Source: CAZUAQ01 sp964618455 (GTDB lineage Bacteria; Planctomycetota; Phycisphaerae; UBA1845; PWPN01). From it: DNA of 64,000 bases. How positions within the stretch are numbered: position 1 is the stretch's first letter; every line of letters starts with the position of its first letter. This document shows positions 48,759-57,476 of the stretch, one piece after another. Position numbers and translations under genes: made by a program. A model generated the notes under the pieces. It did no database searches. It worked only from the letters and a program-made list of their open reading frames with translations, and was not told the origin of the DNA. The stretch spans positions 62,001 through 126,000 of the forward strand of contig CAZUAQ010000006.1 in the NCBI GenBank assembly GCA_964618455.1, read 5' to 3'.

Positions 48759-49655
48759 TCAGGGGACGATCGGGCGATCGCGCGTCACACCCTGCGAGCC
48801 CACGTCCGAGTCACGAAGCGTCGTCGTGTCGTTCAATCGGCGATCAAAGGGGATCTCGCGGACCTGGTAGCCGACCGCACTCTGCAGGCGGCGACGCATG
48901 CCGGGTGAGGAGAGTTCCAGCAGGACGTTGAAAAGATACGTCGTCCTCGATCGTCGAACGCGACGCCAGTAGTTCAGAAAAAGCTCCTTCCGGCGGATCA
49001 TCTCCTGCCAGACGAGGATCGACTTGTCTTCGTGGTCGATACGCAGCAGAAACGGGTTGACCATCGCCGAGGCGGAGACATCCCGCAATTGCCGTTCCAG
49101 CGCTGCGGCATGGTAAGGTTCCATCAGCAGTCGGGGAGATCCAAGGCAGGCGCGGCACGTGGCCATCAGGGTGCGCGGGTCCTGCCGGGACGAGGCGAGC
49201 ATCGCCTGTTCGATCTGTCCCAGCGTCATTCGGCGGCCATCCACCGTGAACGCGTAGTCGTGCTCCAACTGCGGCATGCCCAGGTCGTACATCGACGCCA
49301 TGGGATATTTCAGCAGGACCGCCTTGACCGTAAGGGCATTGAAGGCGTTGATCCAGTAAGCGGTCTGAAGGGGGGCGGTGGAGAACTGATCCGGCGTGGC
49401 CGTCGGGCCGGTCTTGGACAGTAGCGCGCAGTAGCGATCAAGGGCGCGGCGATCCTGGGCCAGCCCCTGGTAATTCACCAGGCCGTTCCAGGTATACGAT
49501 CGCAGGACCTCCGCCCAGTCGTCATCCAGGTAGCGATTGCCGACCTGGTCCGGACTGATCGAGGAGCCGACGTTCTCGGTGGAACCCGTGCAGCCGGCGG
49601 TCATGGCGATGAACAATGAGAGCAACGCAGGGCATGCTGAGCGAGCGGCTACCAT
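48759..49655 (-). CDS. DUF547-domain lipoprotein
   Basis: A 298-residue protein with a lipoprotein signal peptide ending in TAGC (about Cys22) and a DUF547 domain. The domain segment YWINAFNALTVKAVLLKYPMAS and the later HDYAFTVDGRRMTLGQIEQAML and CRACLGSPRLLMEPY are typical. DUF547 proteins have a papain-like/transglutaminase-like core; the Cys at about 190 and His residues could be catalytic, but function is unestablished. ATG 49655 has GGGAGG 3-4 bases upstream, whereas the longer frame to 49724 has no signal. Convergent with the HDAC-family gene, 43 bp apart. Confidence 0.8.
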   Translation of the reverse strand: MVAARSACPALLSLFIAMTAGCTGSTENVGSSISPDQVGNRYLDDDWAEVLRSYTWNGLVNYQGLAQDRRALDRYCALLSKTGPTATPDQFSTAPLQTAYWINAFNALTVKAVLLKYPMASMYDLGMPQLEHDYAFTVDGRRMTLGQIEQAMLASSRQDPRTLMATCRACLGSPRLLMEPYHAAALERQLRDVSASAMVNPFLLRIDHEDKSILVWQEMIRRKELFLNYWRRVRRSRTTYLFNVLLELSSPGMRRRLQSAVGYQVREIPFDRRLNDTTTLRDSDVGSQGVTRDRPIVP

Positions 49656-49819
49656 TTGCCTCCCTGCGGTCGGGCATCCGTATCCGCTGCCGGAGATGTC
49701 GCATATGAATGATGTTCTGGCCATCCGGCGACCATTTTAGCGAGCGGTCCGTTCGCGTCGAGGAGGTCAACCCGGCTGAAGCTGATTACACTTGAATCAT
49801 CTGACGTATGCCCGTCCGC

Positions 49820-49849
49820 TTGAAGATCAGCCACCCGGCCTGCTATCCT
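49820..49849 (+). promoter_or_regulatory. Candidate promoter of rimO
   Basis: TTGAAG (49820-49825), an 18-base spacer and TATCCT (49844-49849). Transcription would start near 49857, 25 bases before the TTG start of rimO. Confidence 0.4.
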
Positions 49850-49881
49850 CATAGGACTCACCGGGCAAGAGAGGATAAACG

Positions 49882-51318
49882 TTGGCAAGATCACCAAAAT
49901 CCAAGTCCCAGAGACATCCGGCGGGTCGCACCTCCGGTAGCGAGAATTCGCCGACCCGGGTGGCATTCACCGCCCTGGGCTGCGCCAAGAACCTCGTCGA
50001 CTCGGAGAAGATGCTGGGCCAGCTCGCCGAAAACGGTGTTGTCATCACCCCGGACGATACGGATGCCGACGTCATCGTCATCAACACGTGCGGGTTCCTC
50101 GAGGCCTCCCGCCAGGAAGCCCACGAGATGATTGCCGACGCCGTGGATCGCAAAAAGACCGGGCGATGTCGCAAGGTCGTGGTGGCGGGGTGCCTGGTGC
50201 AACGCGATGGGCAGAAGCTGTTGGACGCCGTGCCGGGGATCGACGCGCTCGTCGGTGTCCATCAGCGGGACGACGTGGTTTCAGCCGTGATGGGCAAAGG
50301 GCTGGAACCCGCCGAGCCACGCCCCGCACCTGATCTCTATCTCAGCGACTATCACCCCTACGTGGCGCTGGATACCGCCAGGCTTCGGCTGACGCCGAGG
50401 CACTACGCCTATCTCCGCATCAGCGAGGGCTGCGATCAGAAGTGCACGTTCTGCACCATCCCCTCCATTCGCGGGGCGATGCACTGCAAACCGCCGGAGA
50501 TCGTGCTGCGGGAGGCCCGGGAGTTGATTGACGACGGGGCGGTCGAGCTCAATCTCATCGGCCAGGACACCACGAGTTACGGGCGGGACATGGATTACGC
50601 GCCGGGGCTGGCCGGGCTGCTTCGTGAACTCAACGGGCTCGACGGCGTCGGCTGGGTCAGGCTGCTTTATGTCTACCCGACCGATTTCACCGACGAGATG
50701 ATCGATGCCATTGCCGAATGCGAGCACGTGGTCCCCTATATCGATATCCCGCTGCAACACATCAACGATCGCGTACTCAAGGCGATGCATCGGCGCGTCA
50801 CCCGCCGGGAGACCGAGACGCTGCTGGCCAAGCTGCGCGAGCGCATCCCCGGCGTCTCCATCCGGACGACATTCATCGCCGGCTTCCCGGGCGAGACCGA
50901 TGCCGAGTTCGAAGAACTTATGGATTTCGTGCGCGAGTTCCGGTTCGATGCCCTCGGCGTGTTTCCGTACTCGTTGGAGCCCGATACACCGGCCGGGCGT
51001 ATGAAAGATCAGCTACCGGAGGCCCTCAAGTCCGAGCGGGCCGATGCCCTCATGCAGCTTCAGCAGGAGATCGCTTTCGAGGACGCTGCCGGCAAAGTGG
51101 GATCCTTCTTCGACGTGCTGATCGATCATCCGGTGGCCGCCGGACAGTACGCGGGCCGTCACCCGGGCCAGGCCCCTGAGGTCGATGCCGTCACCTACGT
51201 CCTTTCCGACGACCTTCGACCGGGGCAGATTGTGCGAACGCTTTGCGAAGGGTCGCAGGACTACGATCTCATTGCCCGCCCCAGTGACGCCATTCTTCCC
51301 ATTCTGTCGGCATCCTGA
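49882..51318 (+). CDS. rimO: Ribosomal protein S12 methylthiotransferase RimO
   Basis: A 478-residue radical-SAM methylthiotransferase with the three-part build: UPF0004 domain with three Cys (TALGCAKN, NTCGFL, AGCLVQR) for the auxiliary cluster, then the radical SAM motif CDQKCTFC (Cys184, 188, 191), then TRAM-type C-terminal domain. It adds a methylthio group to Asp89 of ribosomal protein S12. RimO (rather than MiaB) is supported by FCTIPSIRGAM and NLIGQDTTSYGRD. TTG start at 49882 with AGAGAGG 8-10 bases upstream; a ~20-residue basic extension precedes the domain. Confidence 0.94.
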   Translation: MARSPKSKSQRHPAGRTSGSENSPTRVAFTALGCAKNLVDSEKMLGQLAENGVVITPDDTDADVIVINTCGFLEASRQEAHEMIADAVDRKKTGRCRKVVVAGCLVQRDGQKLLDAVPGIDALVGVHQRDDVVSAVMGKGLEPAEPRPAPDLYLSDYHPYVALDTARLRLTPRHYAYLRISEGCDQKCTFCTIPSIRGAMHCKPPEIVLREARELIDDGAVELNLIGQDTTSYGRDMDYAPGLAGLLRELNGLDGVGWVRLLYVYPTDFTDEMIDAIAECEHVVPYIDIPLQHINDRVLKAMHRRVTRRETETLLAKLRERIPGVSIRTTFIAGFPGETDAEFEELMDFVREFRFDALGVFPYSLEPDTPAGRMKDQLPEALKSERADALMQLQQEIAFEDAAGKVGSFFDVLIDHPVAAGQYAGRHPGQAPEVDAVTYVLSDDLRPGQIVRTLCEGSQDYDLIARPSDAILPILSAS

Positions 51319-51452
51319 GTCCTTCCACCGGTTGTTTCCCGAGGCCTGCGATTGAAGGTCTTCTCGTTCTTCGTGTGGCGTGAATCTCTTGATCCGTCGA
51401 TACATGCAATTGAGGTGACGGGAAACGATTCGGACTACAGGGAGGCCATGCC

Positions 51453-52049
51453 ATGAACAGGCTGTCGGGCGTCGGGACGCTGGCGGTGAGCCAGAAGAAG
51501 GAATGGGGCGAGATCCTCAGCGGCTTCGAGACCAAGAACAAGTACGCAGTGATGGACGGCATGGGCCAGACCCTCTACCTGGCAGCAGAGGATGGCGGAT
51601 CGTTCCTCCTGCGAACCCTGCTCAAGGGGTATCGTCCCTTCACCGTCGTGGTGGTCGACCCGCAGGGCCAGGAAGTGCTCCGCGTGAAGCGGCCGTTCCG
51701 GTTCATCTTTCAGCGGGCGGAGATCTTCGACGCCCAAGGGGAACTGTTGGGTACGGTTGAAAAGCAGTTCACGCTCATGCGGCGGGTCTACACGGTATCG
51801 AATGCCCAGGGCGAGGAGATCTTCCAGCTCTTCGGGCCGATTCTGAAGCCCTGGACCTTCCAGATCCGCAACGGGGAGGTCGAGTACGGCAAGATCACCA
51901 AGAAGTGGAGCGGGCTGATGAAGGAGGGCTTTACCGACGCCGACAACTTCGGCATCCTCTTTCCGGAGGATTGGGATGTCCGGCTGAAGGCCCTGTTTAT
52001 GGGGATCGTCTTCCTGATCGACTTTGTACACTTCGAGCGAAACGATTAG
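51453..52049 (+). CDS. Phospholipid-scramblase/LURP-one-related protein
   Basis: A 198-residue protein of the scramblase-like (tubby-like barrel) family: YAVMDGMGQTLYLAAED, FTVVVVDPQGQEVLRVKRPFRF, EIFDAQGELLGTVEKQF and a hydrophobic C-terminal segment (ALFMGIVFLIDFVHF) that could be membrane-inserted. Bacterial members are not well characterised. Its neighbours pgsA-pgpA make phosphatidylglycerol, so a link to membrane lipid is suggestive. Start ATG 51453; GGGAGG lies about 9 bases upstream. Confidence 0.74.
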   Translation: MNRLSGVGTLAVSQKKEWGEILSGFETKNKYAVMDGMGQTLYLAAEDGGSFLLRTLLKGYRPFTVVVVDPQGQEVLRVKRPFRFIFQRAEIFDAQGELLGTVEKQFTLMRRVYTVSNAQGEEIFQLFGPILKPWTFQIRNGEVEYGKITKKWSGLMKEGFTDADNFGILFPEDWDVRLKALFMGIVFLIDFVHFERND

Positions 52050-52136
52050 CATGCCTGCCGGATGAAGGCGGGACGTTCCGGTGATCGCGCGGGCAGGCCG
52101 GGATCCGCTTCTTGTTCGTACCAAACTGCGGTTCCG

Positions 52137-52754
52137 ATGCGGATTAACTTGCCCAACCAGATCACGATCGCCCGGCTCGTCATGGCGGTCGTTTTTTTCG
52201 CCTGCCTCGCCCAGTTCCAGGCGAAGGTGGTGCCGATGCCGCTCTGGCTGCTGAATCTGTCCGGGGCGCTTTTCGTGATCGCCGCTCTGACCGATATTCT
52301 GGACGGCTACCTCGCCCGCAAGACCAACCAGGTGACCGCGTTCGGACGCGTCGTGGATCCCTTCGTGGACAAAATACTCGTGATCGGGGCATATATGTTT
52401 CTGGCCGGGGATCGCTTCGTGGATGCATCGGGCGCCAATCTCACTTATGTGGCGGACTGGATGGTCGTGGTGATCCTGGGTCGCGAATTGTTCGTGACGA
52501 GTCTCCGCGGCATGTCCGAAGGTGGCGGCCAATCCTTCGGCGCCAACGCCTACGGCAAGGCCAAGATGCTGCTTCAGTCGGTGACCGTCGGCTGGATCCT
52601 CTTCACGCTGGCGAATCCGGGCCCGCTGGGCAACTTGCAGGCCGCGATTCCGATTTTCGTTTATCTCACCGTCCTGGTCACGGCGCTCTCCGCCATTCCC
52701 TACATCCTGATGAGCAAGAGCATCCTGTCTGAAATGTCGGTGAAACCCAAATGA
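52137..52754 (+). CDS. pgsA: CDP-diacylglycerol-glycerol-3-phosphate 3-phosphatidyltransferase
   Basis: A 205-residue CDP-alcohol phosphotransferase. The catalytic motif DG-x2-AR-x8-G-x3-D-x3-D is intact in DILDGYLARKTNQVTAFGRVVDPFVDKIL (starting near residue 59). NLPNQITIARL opens the first of about six helices, as in PgsA. It joins glycerol-3-phosphate to CDP-diacylglycerol in the inner membrane to make phosphatidylglycerophosphate. The next gene, pgpA, removes the phosphate, and its ATG overlaps this stop. ATG 52137 is preferred over 52062 because the N-terminus then matches the family. Confidence 0.9.
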   Translation: MRINLPNQITIARLVMAVVFFACLAQFQAKVVPMPLWLLNLSGALFVIAALTDILDGYLARKTNQVTAFGRVVDPFVDKILVIGAYMFLAGDRFVDASGANLTYVADWMVVVILGRELFVTSLRGMSEGGGQSFGANAYGKAKMLLQSVTVGWILFTLANPGPLGNLQAAIPIFVYLTVLVTALSAIPYILMSKSILSEMSVKPK

Positions 52755-53254
52755 TTCAGAAGTGGGGCATGACCGCATTCGGGCTCGGGCACGCGCCGGT
52801 CGCGTCGGGCACGTTCGGCTCGGCTGGGGCCATCGCCGTGGCCGCCGTCGTGATCGTCGTCTCGCGTCTCGCCGGCTTGCCGGATATCACGCTCCACCTC
52901 GCGTGGGTCGCGCTGACGATCCTGGCGACGTGGGGATGCATTGCCTGGGGGCCCTGGGCGGTGGAGCACTACGGAGCGAACTCGCGCAAGAAGGGTGATC
53001 CTTCCGCCGTGGTGCTCGATGAATGCGCGGGTCAGTGGCTGGCGTTGATCGCTGTTCCGCTGGCGGGCTGGATGCAGATCGCGGCGGTGCTTGCCCTGCA
53101 GTTTTTTCTCTTCCGGCTTTTTGACGTGCTCAAGCCGCCTCCCGCCCGTCAGCTCGAGAAGCTGCCCCACGGGTGGGGCATTGTGTTCGACGATCTGGCG
53201 GCGGCGGTCTATGCCAACGTGCTCGGACAGATCATCATTCGTGTTTTATTCTGA
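52751..53254 (+). CDS. pgpA: Phosphatidylglycerophosphatase A
   Basis: A 167-residue PgpA with its signatures GLGHAPVASGTFGSAGA, VVLDECAGQWLAL (acidic/metal-binding) and LFRLFDVLKPPPARQLEKLPHGWGIVFDDLAAAVYA, plus four membrane helices. It dephosphorylates phosphatidylglycerophosphate to phosphatidylglycerol in the inner membrane. It overlaps pgsA by four bases (ATGA), which gives a two-step phosphatidylglycerol operon. Confidence 0.94.
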   Translation: MIQKWGMTAFGLGHAPVASGTFGSAGAIAVAAVVIVVSRLAGLPDITLHLAWVALTILATWGCIAWGPWAVEHYGANSRKKGDPSAVVLDECAGQWLALIAVPLAGWMQIAAVLALQFFLFRLFDVLKPPPARQLEKLPHGWGIVFDDLAAAVYANVLGQIIIRVLF

Positions 53255-53264
53255 GGGTGAGTGA

Positions 53265-54098
53265 ATGGCCGACTGGCTGTGCGCGGTAATCCTGGGCATC
53301 ATCGAAGGGCTGACCGAGTTTCTTCCGGTTTCCAGCACGGGTCACATGATCCTGGCCATGCCGCTGCTGGGCATCAACAAGGGGGACGCCGACTTCCGCT
53401 TCTGGAACGGGGCGTTCGACATTTTCATTCAGCTCGGGGCCATCCTGGCTGTGCTGATCTACTTCTGGAAGCGGCTGTTCAAGCTGACCCTCGATTTTCA
53501 CTGGGACCGGGTGCACGAGCATATTCTGTTCAAGCTGTGGGTGGCATTCATGCCGGCGGCGGTGCTTGGGCTGTTGTTCGATGACTTTATCGAAGAGAAG
53601 CTGAAGAATCCGCTGGTCACGGCGGTGGCGTTGGTGGTAGGGGGGATTCTGATCATCCTCATCGAGCGCACGGTTCGCCAACACCGCATTACCGACGCCG
53701 CCACCGTCTCCCTCCTGGGGGCGTTCATCATCGGCCTGGCCCAGTGCCTGGCCATGATTCCGGGGACGTCGCGATCGGCGGCCACCATTATGGGGGCGCT
53801 TCTGATCGGCATGAGCCCCGCCGCCGCCGCGGAGTTTTCCTTTTTCCTCGCCATCCCAACCCTGTCGGCCGCGGGAATCTACTCCCTGCTCAAGCATCGC
53901 GACGAGGTGACTCCGGATGGAACAATCTACCTGGTAATCGGGTTCGTGGTCTCGTTCGTCGTGGCATGGATCGTCGTGGCGGCCTTCATGCGCTTCATTC
54001 AGACGCACAAGTTCACATCCTTCGCGATCTATCGCATCATTCTCGGCGCGGTTGTGATCCTTGCCATCTCGCAGAGCTGGATTGATTCGGCGGGCTGA
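53265..54098 (+). CDS. uppP: Undecaprenyl-diphosphatase
   Basis: A 277-residue BacA/UppP with the two catalytic motifs EGLTEFLPVSSTGH (about 15-28) and PGTSRSAATI (near 164-173), and eight membrane helices. It recycles undecaprenyl diphosphate to the monophosphate carrier for peptidoglycan and exopolysaccharide synthesis. It begins 10 bp after pgpA, so the same transcript probably carries phospholipid and lipid-carrier genes. Confidence 0.95.
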   Translation: MADWLCAVILGIIEGLTEFLPVSSTGHMILAMPLLGINKGDADFRFWNGAFDIFIQLGAILAVLIYFWKRLFKLTLDFHWDRVHEHILFKLWVAFMPAAVLGLLFDDFIEEKLKNPLVTAVALVVGGILIILIERTVRQHRITDAATVSLLGAFIIGLAQCLAMIPGTSRSAATIMGALLIGMSPAAAAEFSFFLAIPTLSAAGIYSLLKHRDEVTPDGTIYLVIGFVVSFVVAWIVVAAFMRFIQTHKFTSFAIYRIILGAVVILAISQSWIDSAG

Positions 54099-54118
54099 AA
54101 GATCTTCGTGATCTGCCG

Positions 54119-54397
54119 TCAGAACTGGTGACGGGGCTTCTTCTCGCGGATGTACTCCTGCCGCCGGGCCGCGTATTCCTCCGGCGTCAGGGAGGCCATT
54201 TCGACTTCGTCGCCGCCATCCTGCTGACTCGCCTCGAAAACCTGCTTGAGCACCGGAATGCACCACCCACAGCCCGTGCCCGCGTTCAGGCACTCGGACA
54301 TCTGGCTGGGTTTGCGCAGATTCTCGCGTCGGGCGAAATTGCGAAGCTTGCGCAGGGAAACATGGTAGCAGTAACAAATATCATGGTCCAAATTCAT
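54119..54397 (-). CDS. Bfd-like [2Fe-2S]-binding protein
   Basis: A 92-residue protein whose cysteines (C8, C10, C43, C46: CYC and CGWC with 32 residues between) match the Bfd/NifU-type [2Fe-2S] domain, with the helix-turn-helix-like core HVSLRKLRNFARRENLRKP. An extra ~35-residue charged C-terminal tail follows. In other bacteria Bfd releases iron from bacterioferritin or delivers electrons; a partner is not present here. The upstream frame is open to 54997 but the domain starts at ATG 54397, which is preceded by TATAAT and CTGAGG. It is convergent with uppP. Confidence 0.82.
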   Translation of the reverse strand: MNLDHDICYCYHVSLRKLRNFARRENLRKPSQMSECLNAGTGCGWCIPVLKQVFEASQQDGGDEVEMASLTPEEYAARRQEYIREKKPRHQF

Positions 54398-54403
54398 CCT
54401 CAG

Positions 54404-54409
54404 ATTATA
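54404..54409 (-). promoter_or_regulatory. TATAAT immediately before the Bfd-like gene
   Basis: On the minus strand TATAAT (54409-54404) is separated from the ATG at 54397 by only CTGAGG, so transcription would start at or next to the first codon. The hexamer 17 bases upstream is not a good -35. Confidence 0.4.
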
Positions 54410-54520
54410 CGGGGCCGGGCGAATGAGGCCATGTGGCACAGTGGAGGTCGGGGCGTTCAAGAATTCCACGGCGGGTGTCCGATAAACCTGAGAGATCCGT
54501 CTTTTTACGAGGAGTGCCCG

Positions 54521-54763
54521 ATGAAGCCGTTTTTCGTCTCCGGTACCGCCGACAGGGTTCCGACCATGCTCGAGGAGCAGCTTCGGTCGCTGATCCAGAC
54601 CTGCGATGCGTCCAGCCGGCCGATGCGAATCGAAATACCATCTTCCGACGTCGTCCATGAGAATGCCGCAGCATCGCGATTGTCGCATCCCCTGGAATCC
54701 CGCTTTGAAGTGCAGGATCATCGGGGACGGCTCATGGCCTACCTGCTGACCACATGTCATTGA
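54521..54763 (+). CDS. Hypothetical 80-residue protein
   Basis: An 80-residue protein with a good ribosome binding site (GGAG, 6 bases before ATG 54521). No recognised family. It starts MKPFFVSGTADRVPTMLEEQ, has a central charged helix-like part and a beta-prone end (FEVQDHRGRLMAYLL), with Cys at 28 and 79. No signal peptide or membrane segment. It is divergent from the Bfd-like gene and lies 236 bp before cheX. Confidence 0.55.
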   Translation: MKPFFVSGTADRVPTMLEEQLRSLIQTCDASSRPMRIEIPSSDVVHENAAASRLSHPLESRFEVQDHRGRLMAYLLTTCH

Positions 54764-54999
54764 CGGGGGTTCTGGCCTCACTCCGATCTCCGATCCCATT
54801 CGGCGTTTAGGGTGTTCTCCCGGATCGTCCCCGCTGATTTCCGAACCTCCTGTATTTTCAGATACGAGATTGAGGGAAAGTCCATCTGCGTTGTGGAGTC
54901 CCTCCCCATCCCTACCGATATGCCCAGAGGTGAATGGAGCAGAACCAGGGGCGTGTTGGATCACGTCTCCCGAAGACACAACGGAAGGGATCTTCAATA

Positions 55000-55503
55000 A
55001 TGGACGTACGTTATATCAATCCTTTCGTCGCGGGCATCAAGAACGTCTTTTCCACGATGGTCCATACGGAGATCACCATTGGTAAGCCGTATGTCGTCGC
55101 CGCCAACGAAGAGCCTTCGTCGGACGTTTCGTCGGTGATCGGACTTTCCGGGGATGCGGTCGGATGTGTGGTGCTCTCTCTGCCGATGGAGACCGCCATC
55201 AATGCGGCCGGGCGCTTTGCCGGGATCGAGATGGATCAGAACCATCCCGATTTCACCGATGCACTGGGTGAACTGGCGAACATGGTCGCCGGACACGCCA
55301 AGTCGAAACTCGAGGGTCTGTCGGTCAGCATCTCCCTGCCGAGTGTGATCATCGGACGCGACCACGTTGTCTCTCAGTCCAGGCAGAAACCTCGCCTTCT
55401 CCTTCCGTGCGACTCGGATCTCGGCAAGTTTCAGGTGGAAGTGGCAATGGTCGTGGTCAAGAAGAGTGGACAGCAAGCCGTGCCCGCCGGCGCCGGCGCG
55501 TGA
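55000..55503 (+). CDS. cheX: Chemotaxis phosphatase CheX-like protein
   Basis: A 167-residue CheC/CheX/FliY-family protein: INPFVAGIKNVFSTMV at the start, glycine-rich turn GLSGDAVGCVVLSLP, and the active-site helix ALGELANMVAGHAKSKLEG with the conserved E..N pair that dephosphorylates CheY-P. The single E-x2-N motif suits CheX. It is followed 18 bp later by a CheY, so the pair probably sets the response-regulator lifetime for flagellar switching at FliM. ATG 55000 is preferred over the open extension to 54934. Confidence 0.85.
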   Translation: MDVRYINPFVAGIKNVFSTMVHTEITIGKPYVVAANEEPSSDVSSVIGLSGDAVGCVVLSLPMETAINAAGRFAGIEMDQNHPDFTDALGELANMVAGHAKSKLEGLSVSISLPSVIIGRDHVVSQSRQKPRLLLPCDSDLGKFQVEVAMVVVKKSGQQAVPAGAGA

Positions 55504-55521
55504 GCTGGAGAAGAGGAGCGA

Positions 55522-55914
55522 ATGGATATGAAAATCCTGCTTGTTGATGATTCGCGGACGATTCGCAACATCCAGAAGAACGTCCTGGGCCAGCTCGGCT
55601 ATACGGATATCCTCGAAGCCTCCGACGGTGTGGAGGCACTCAAGGTCATCGCGGAAGATCCTCCAGAAATGGTCTTGATCGACTGGAACATGCCCAACAT
55701 GGACGGCATCACCCTCGTGCGAAAGATCCGCGAGACGGACAAGAAGACACCGCTGATCATGTGCACGACCGAGGCGGAGAAGACGCGCGTGATCGAAGCG
55801 ATCCAGGCTGGCGTCAACAATTATGTGGTGAAACCTTTTACGGGAGAAACCCTCTCGGAGAAGATCAACACCACGCTGGCCAAGCTGGGAATCACCGCCA
55901 GCGCGTCCACTTGA
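55522..55914 (+). CDS. cheY: CheY-like single-domain response regulator
   Basis: A 130-residue receiver domain without an output domain. The acidic pocket is D9-D10, the phosphoacceptor is D54 in LIDWNMPNMDG, a Thr near 84 (MCTTEAEK) switches, and Lys of NYVVKPF is in place. As CheY-P it should bind FliM and change flagellar rotation. The start codon has GAGGAG 6 bases upstream. It is coupled to cheX (18-bp gap), but no kinase CheA is in the window. Confidence 0.9.
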   Translation: MDMKILLVDDSRTIRNIQKNVLGQLGYTDILEASDGVEALKVIAEDPPEMVLIDWNMPNMDGITLVRKIRETDKKTPLIMCTTEAEKTRVIEAIQAGVNNYVVKPFTGETLSEKINTTLAKLGITASAST

Positions 55915-56042
55915 CCCTCCCCCGGGCGACCGGCGTCCGACGTTCCGCATTTCTCGGAAGACTCCCCGGGGATTAGGGGCTGATTCCGCGCCTGCACTTT
56001 TCCATGTACCATCTCCATTCCAGGCCGTAGGTCCATCGCGAC

Positions 56043-56071
56043 TTCGCACCGACCTGCCGTTCGACTATAAT
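56043..56071 (+). promoter_or_regulatory. Promoter of hisD
   Basis: TTCGCA (56043-56048), a 17-base spacer and TATAAT (56066-56071, perfect). Transcription would start near 56078, giving a 65-base leader before ATG 56143. I see no his-type attenuator with a run of His codons. Confidence 0.55.
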
Positions 56072-56142
56072 CCCGCAACTTGCAACGACTCCAAGAACGT
56101 CCACCCTCTTTTCGGCGTTGTTTTTCGCAGGATCGTATCAGG

Positions 56143-57462
56143 ATGCCCAAAATCCGACTCATGCACACTTCGCGGACGAATGTCGGCGAGGAAATCCGTC
56201 TCATGCGCAAGCCGCTTCTTCTGGACAGGCTCGTCCTGGACGATCCGCCGGAGGCCAGGACGGTTCGGGAAATCATCGAAGACGTGCGCGATCACGGGGA
56301 CGATGCCCTCTCGCGGATCACCGCCCGTGTCGATCATGCGGAGATCGCTCCCCAACAGCTCCGGGTACCGCCGAAGGTGATCGCCGAAGCGGGACAGCGC
56401 CTTGAACCGAAATTGCGTTCGGCCATCCGCCATTCCATCGCTTCGGTTCGCCGTTTCCAGGAGTCGCTGCTTACGCCGCCTCCCGAACCCGTCCGAGACG
56501 GGGGCAAGCTGATCTATCAGAAGTGTCGCCCGGTGAATCGGGTGGCAGTGTGCGTCCCGGGGGCGGCGGCGCCGCTACCCTCCTCGGCGATCCACAGCGC
56601 CGTGCCGGCCCAGGTGGCGGGCGTCAAGGACATCGTGCTGGTTGCGCCTCCGCGGCACGAAGGCGAGATCCATCCCACCATTCTCGGCGTGGCGGCGGAG
56701 TTGGGCATTACCGAGGTCTACCGCATGGGCGGGGCGCAGGCGATCGCCGCGCTGGCCATCGGGACGGAATCCGTGCCCCGAGTCGACAAGATCGTCGGCC
56801 CCGGCAGCGTCTATGTTCAACTGGCCAAGCGCTATCTGTTCGGCCTCGTGGATATTGACATGTTCGCCGGTCCGAGCGAGGTGCTGGTGATCGCGGATGC
56901 GTCGGCCGAGGCGGATCGCGTGGCCATGGATCTGCTTGCCCAGGCCGAGCACGATCCCGGATGTTCGATTCTCATCACCGACAGCGTGCCGCTGGCCGAA
57001 GCCGTTTCGGTTTCGCTGGAGAAACTCATCCCCACCTTGTCGACGGGCGAAGCCGCGCAGCGGTGGATTGAGACGTTCGGGGCTCTCGTGGTGGTGCGTA
57101 ACTGGGATGAAGCCGTCGAACTGGCCAACGACATCGCGCCCGAGCACCTGGAGATCGCGACGGACAACGCGGAAGAGTTGGCGGACCGGATCGACTCGGC
57201 CGGGGCGATGTTCCTGGGGCATTACACCCCCGAGTCGGCGGGGGATTACGTGGCGGGGCCGTCCCATGTCCTGCCGACGGGCGGGACCGCGCGATTCTGG
57301 AGCGGGGTCTCGGCGTTGAGCTTCCTCCGGCGCTCCAGCGTCATCCAGTACACCGCCGAGGGGCTGGCTGCCGACATCGACGCCATCGACACGCTTGCCC
57401 GGGCCGAGGGGCTCGAAGCGCACGCGCGATCGGCGACGATGCGGGGCAAGCCTGCCCGTTGA
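56143..57462 (+). CDS. hisD: Histidinol dehydrogenase
   Basis: A 439-residue HisD with the family landmarks: CVPGAAAPLPSSAIHSAVPAQVAGV (active-site glycine-rich part), MGGAQAIAALAIGTESVP, IVGPGSVYVQLAKRYLFG, IDMFAGPSEVLVIAD and IAPEHLEIAT. It oxidises histidinol twice to histidine in the last step of the pathway, using NAD+ and Zn2+. hisC and hisB lie 0.9 kb downstream, split from it by a gene on the other strand. ATG 56143 is preferred, as the frame to 56080 is upstream of a better start. Confidence 0.93.
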   Translation: MPKIRLMHTSRTNVGEEIRLMRKPLLLDRLVLDDPPEARTVREIIEDVRDHGDDALSRITARVDHAEIAPQQLRVPPKVIAEAGQRLEPKLRSAIRHSIASVRRFQESLLTPPPEPVRDGGKLIYQKCRPVNRVAVCVPGAAAPLPSSAIHSAVPAQVAGVKDIVLVAPPRHEGEIHPTILGVAAELGITEVYRMGGAQAIAALAIGTESVPRVDKIVGPGSVYVQLAKRYLFGLVDIDMFAGPSEVLVIADASAEADRVAMDLLAQAEHDPGCSILITDSVPLAEAVSVSLEKLIPTLSTGEAAQRWIETFGALVVVRNWDEAVELANDIAPEHLEIATDNAEELADRIDSAGAMFLGHYTPESAGDYVAGPSHVLPTGGTARFWSGVSALSFLRRSSVIQYTAEGLAADIDAIDTLARAEGLEAHARSATMRGKPAR

Positions 57463-57476
57463 TCATCTCCTCATGC

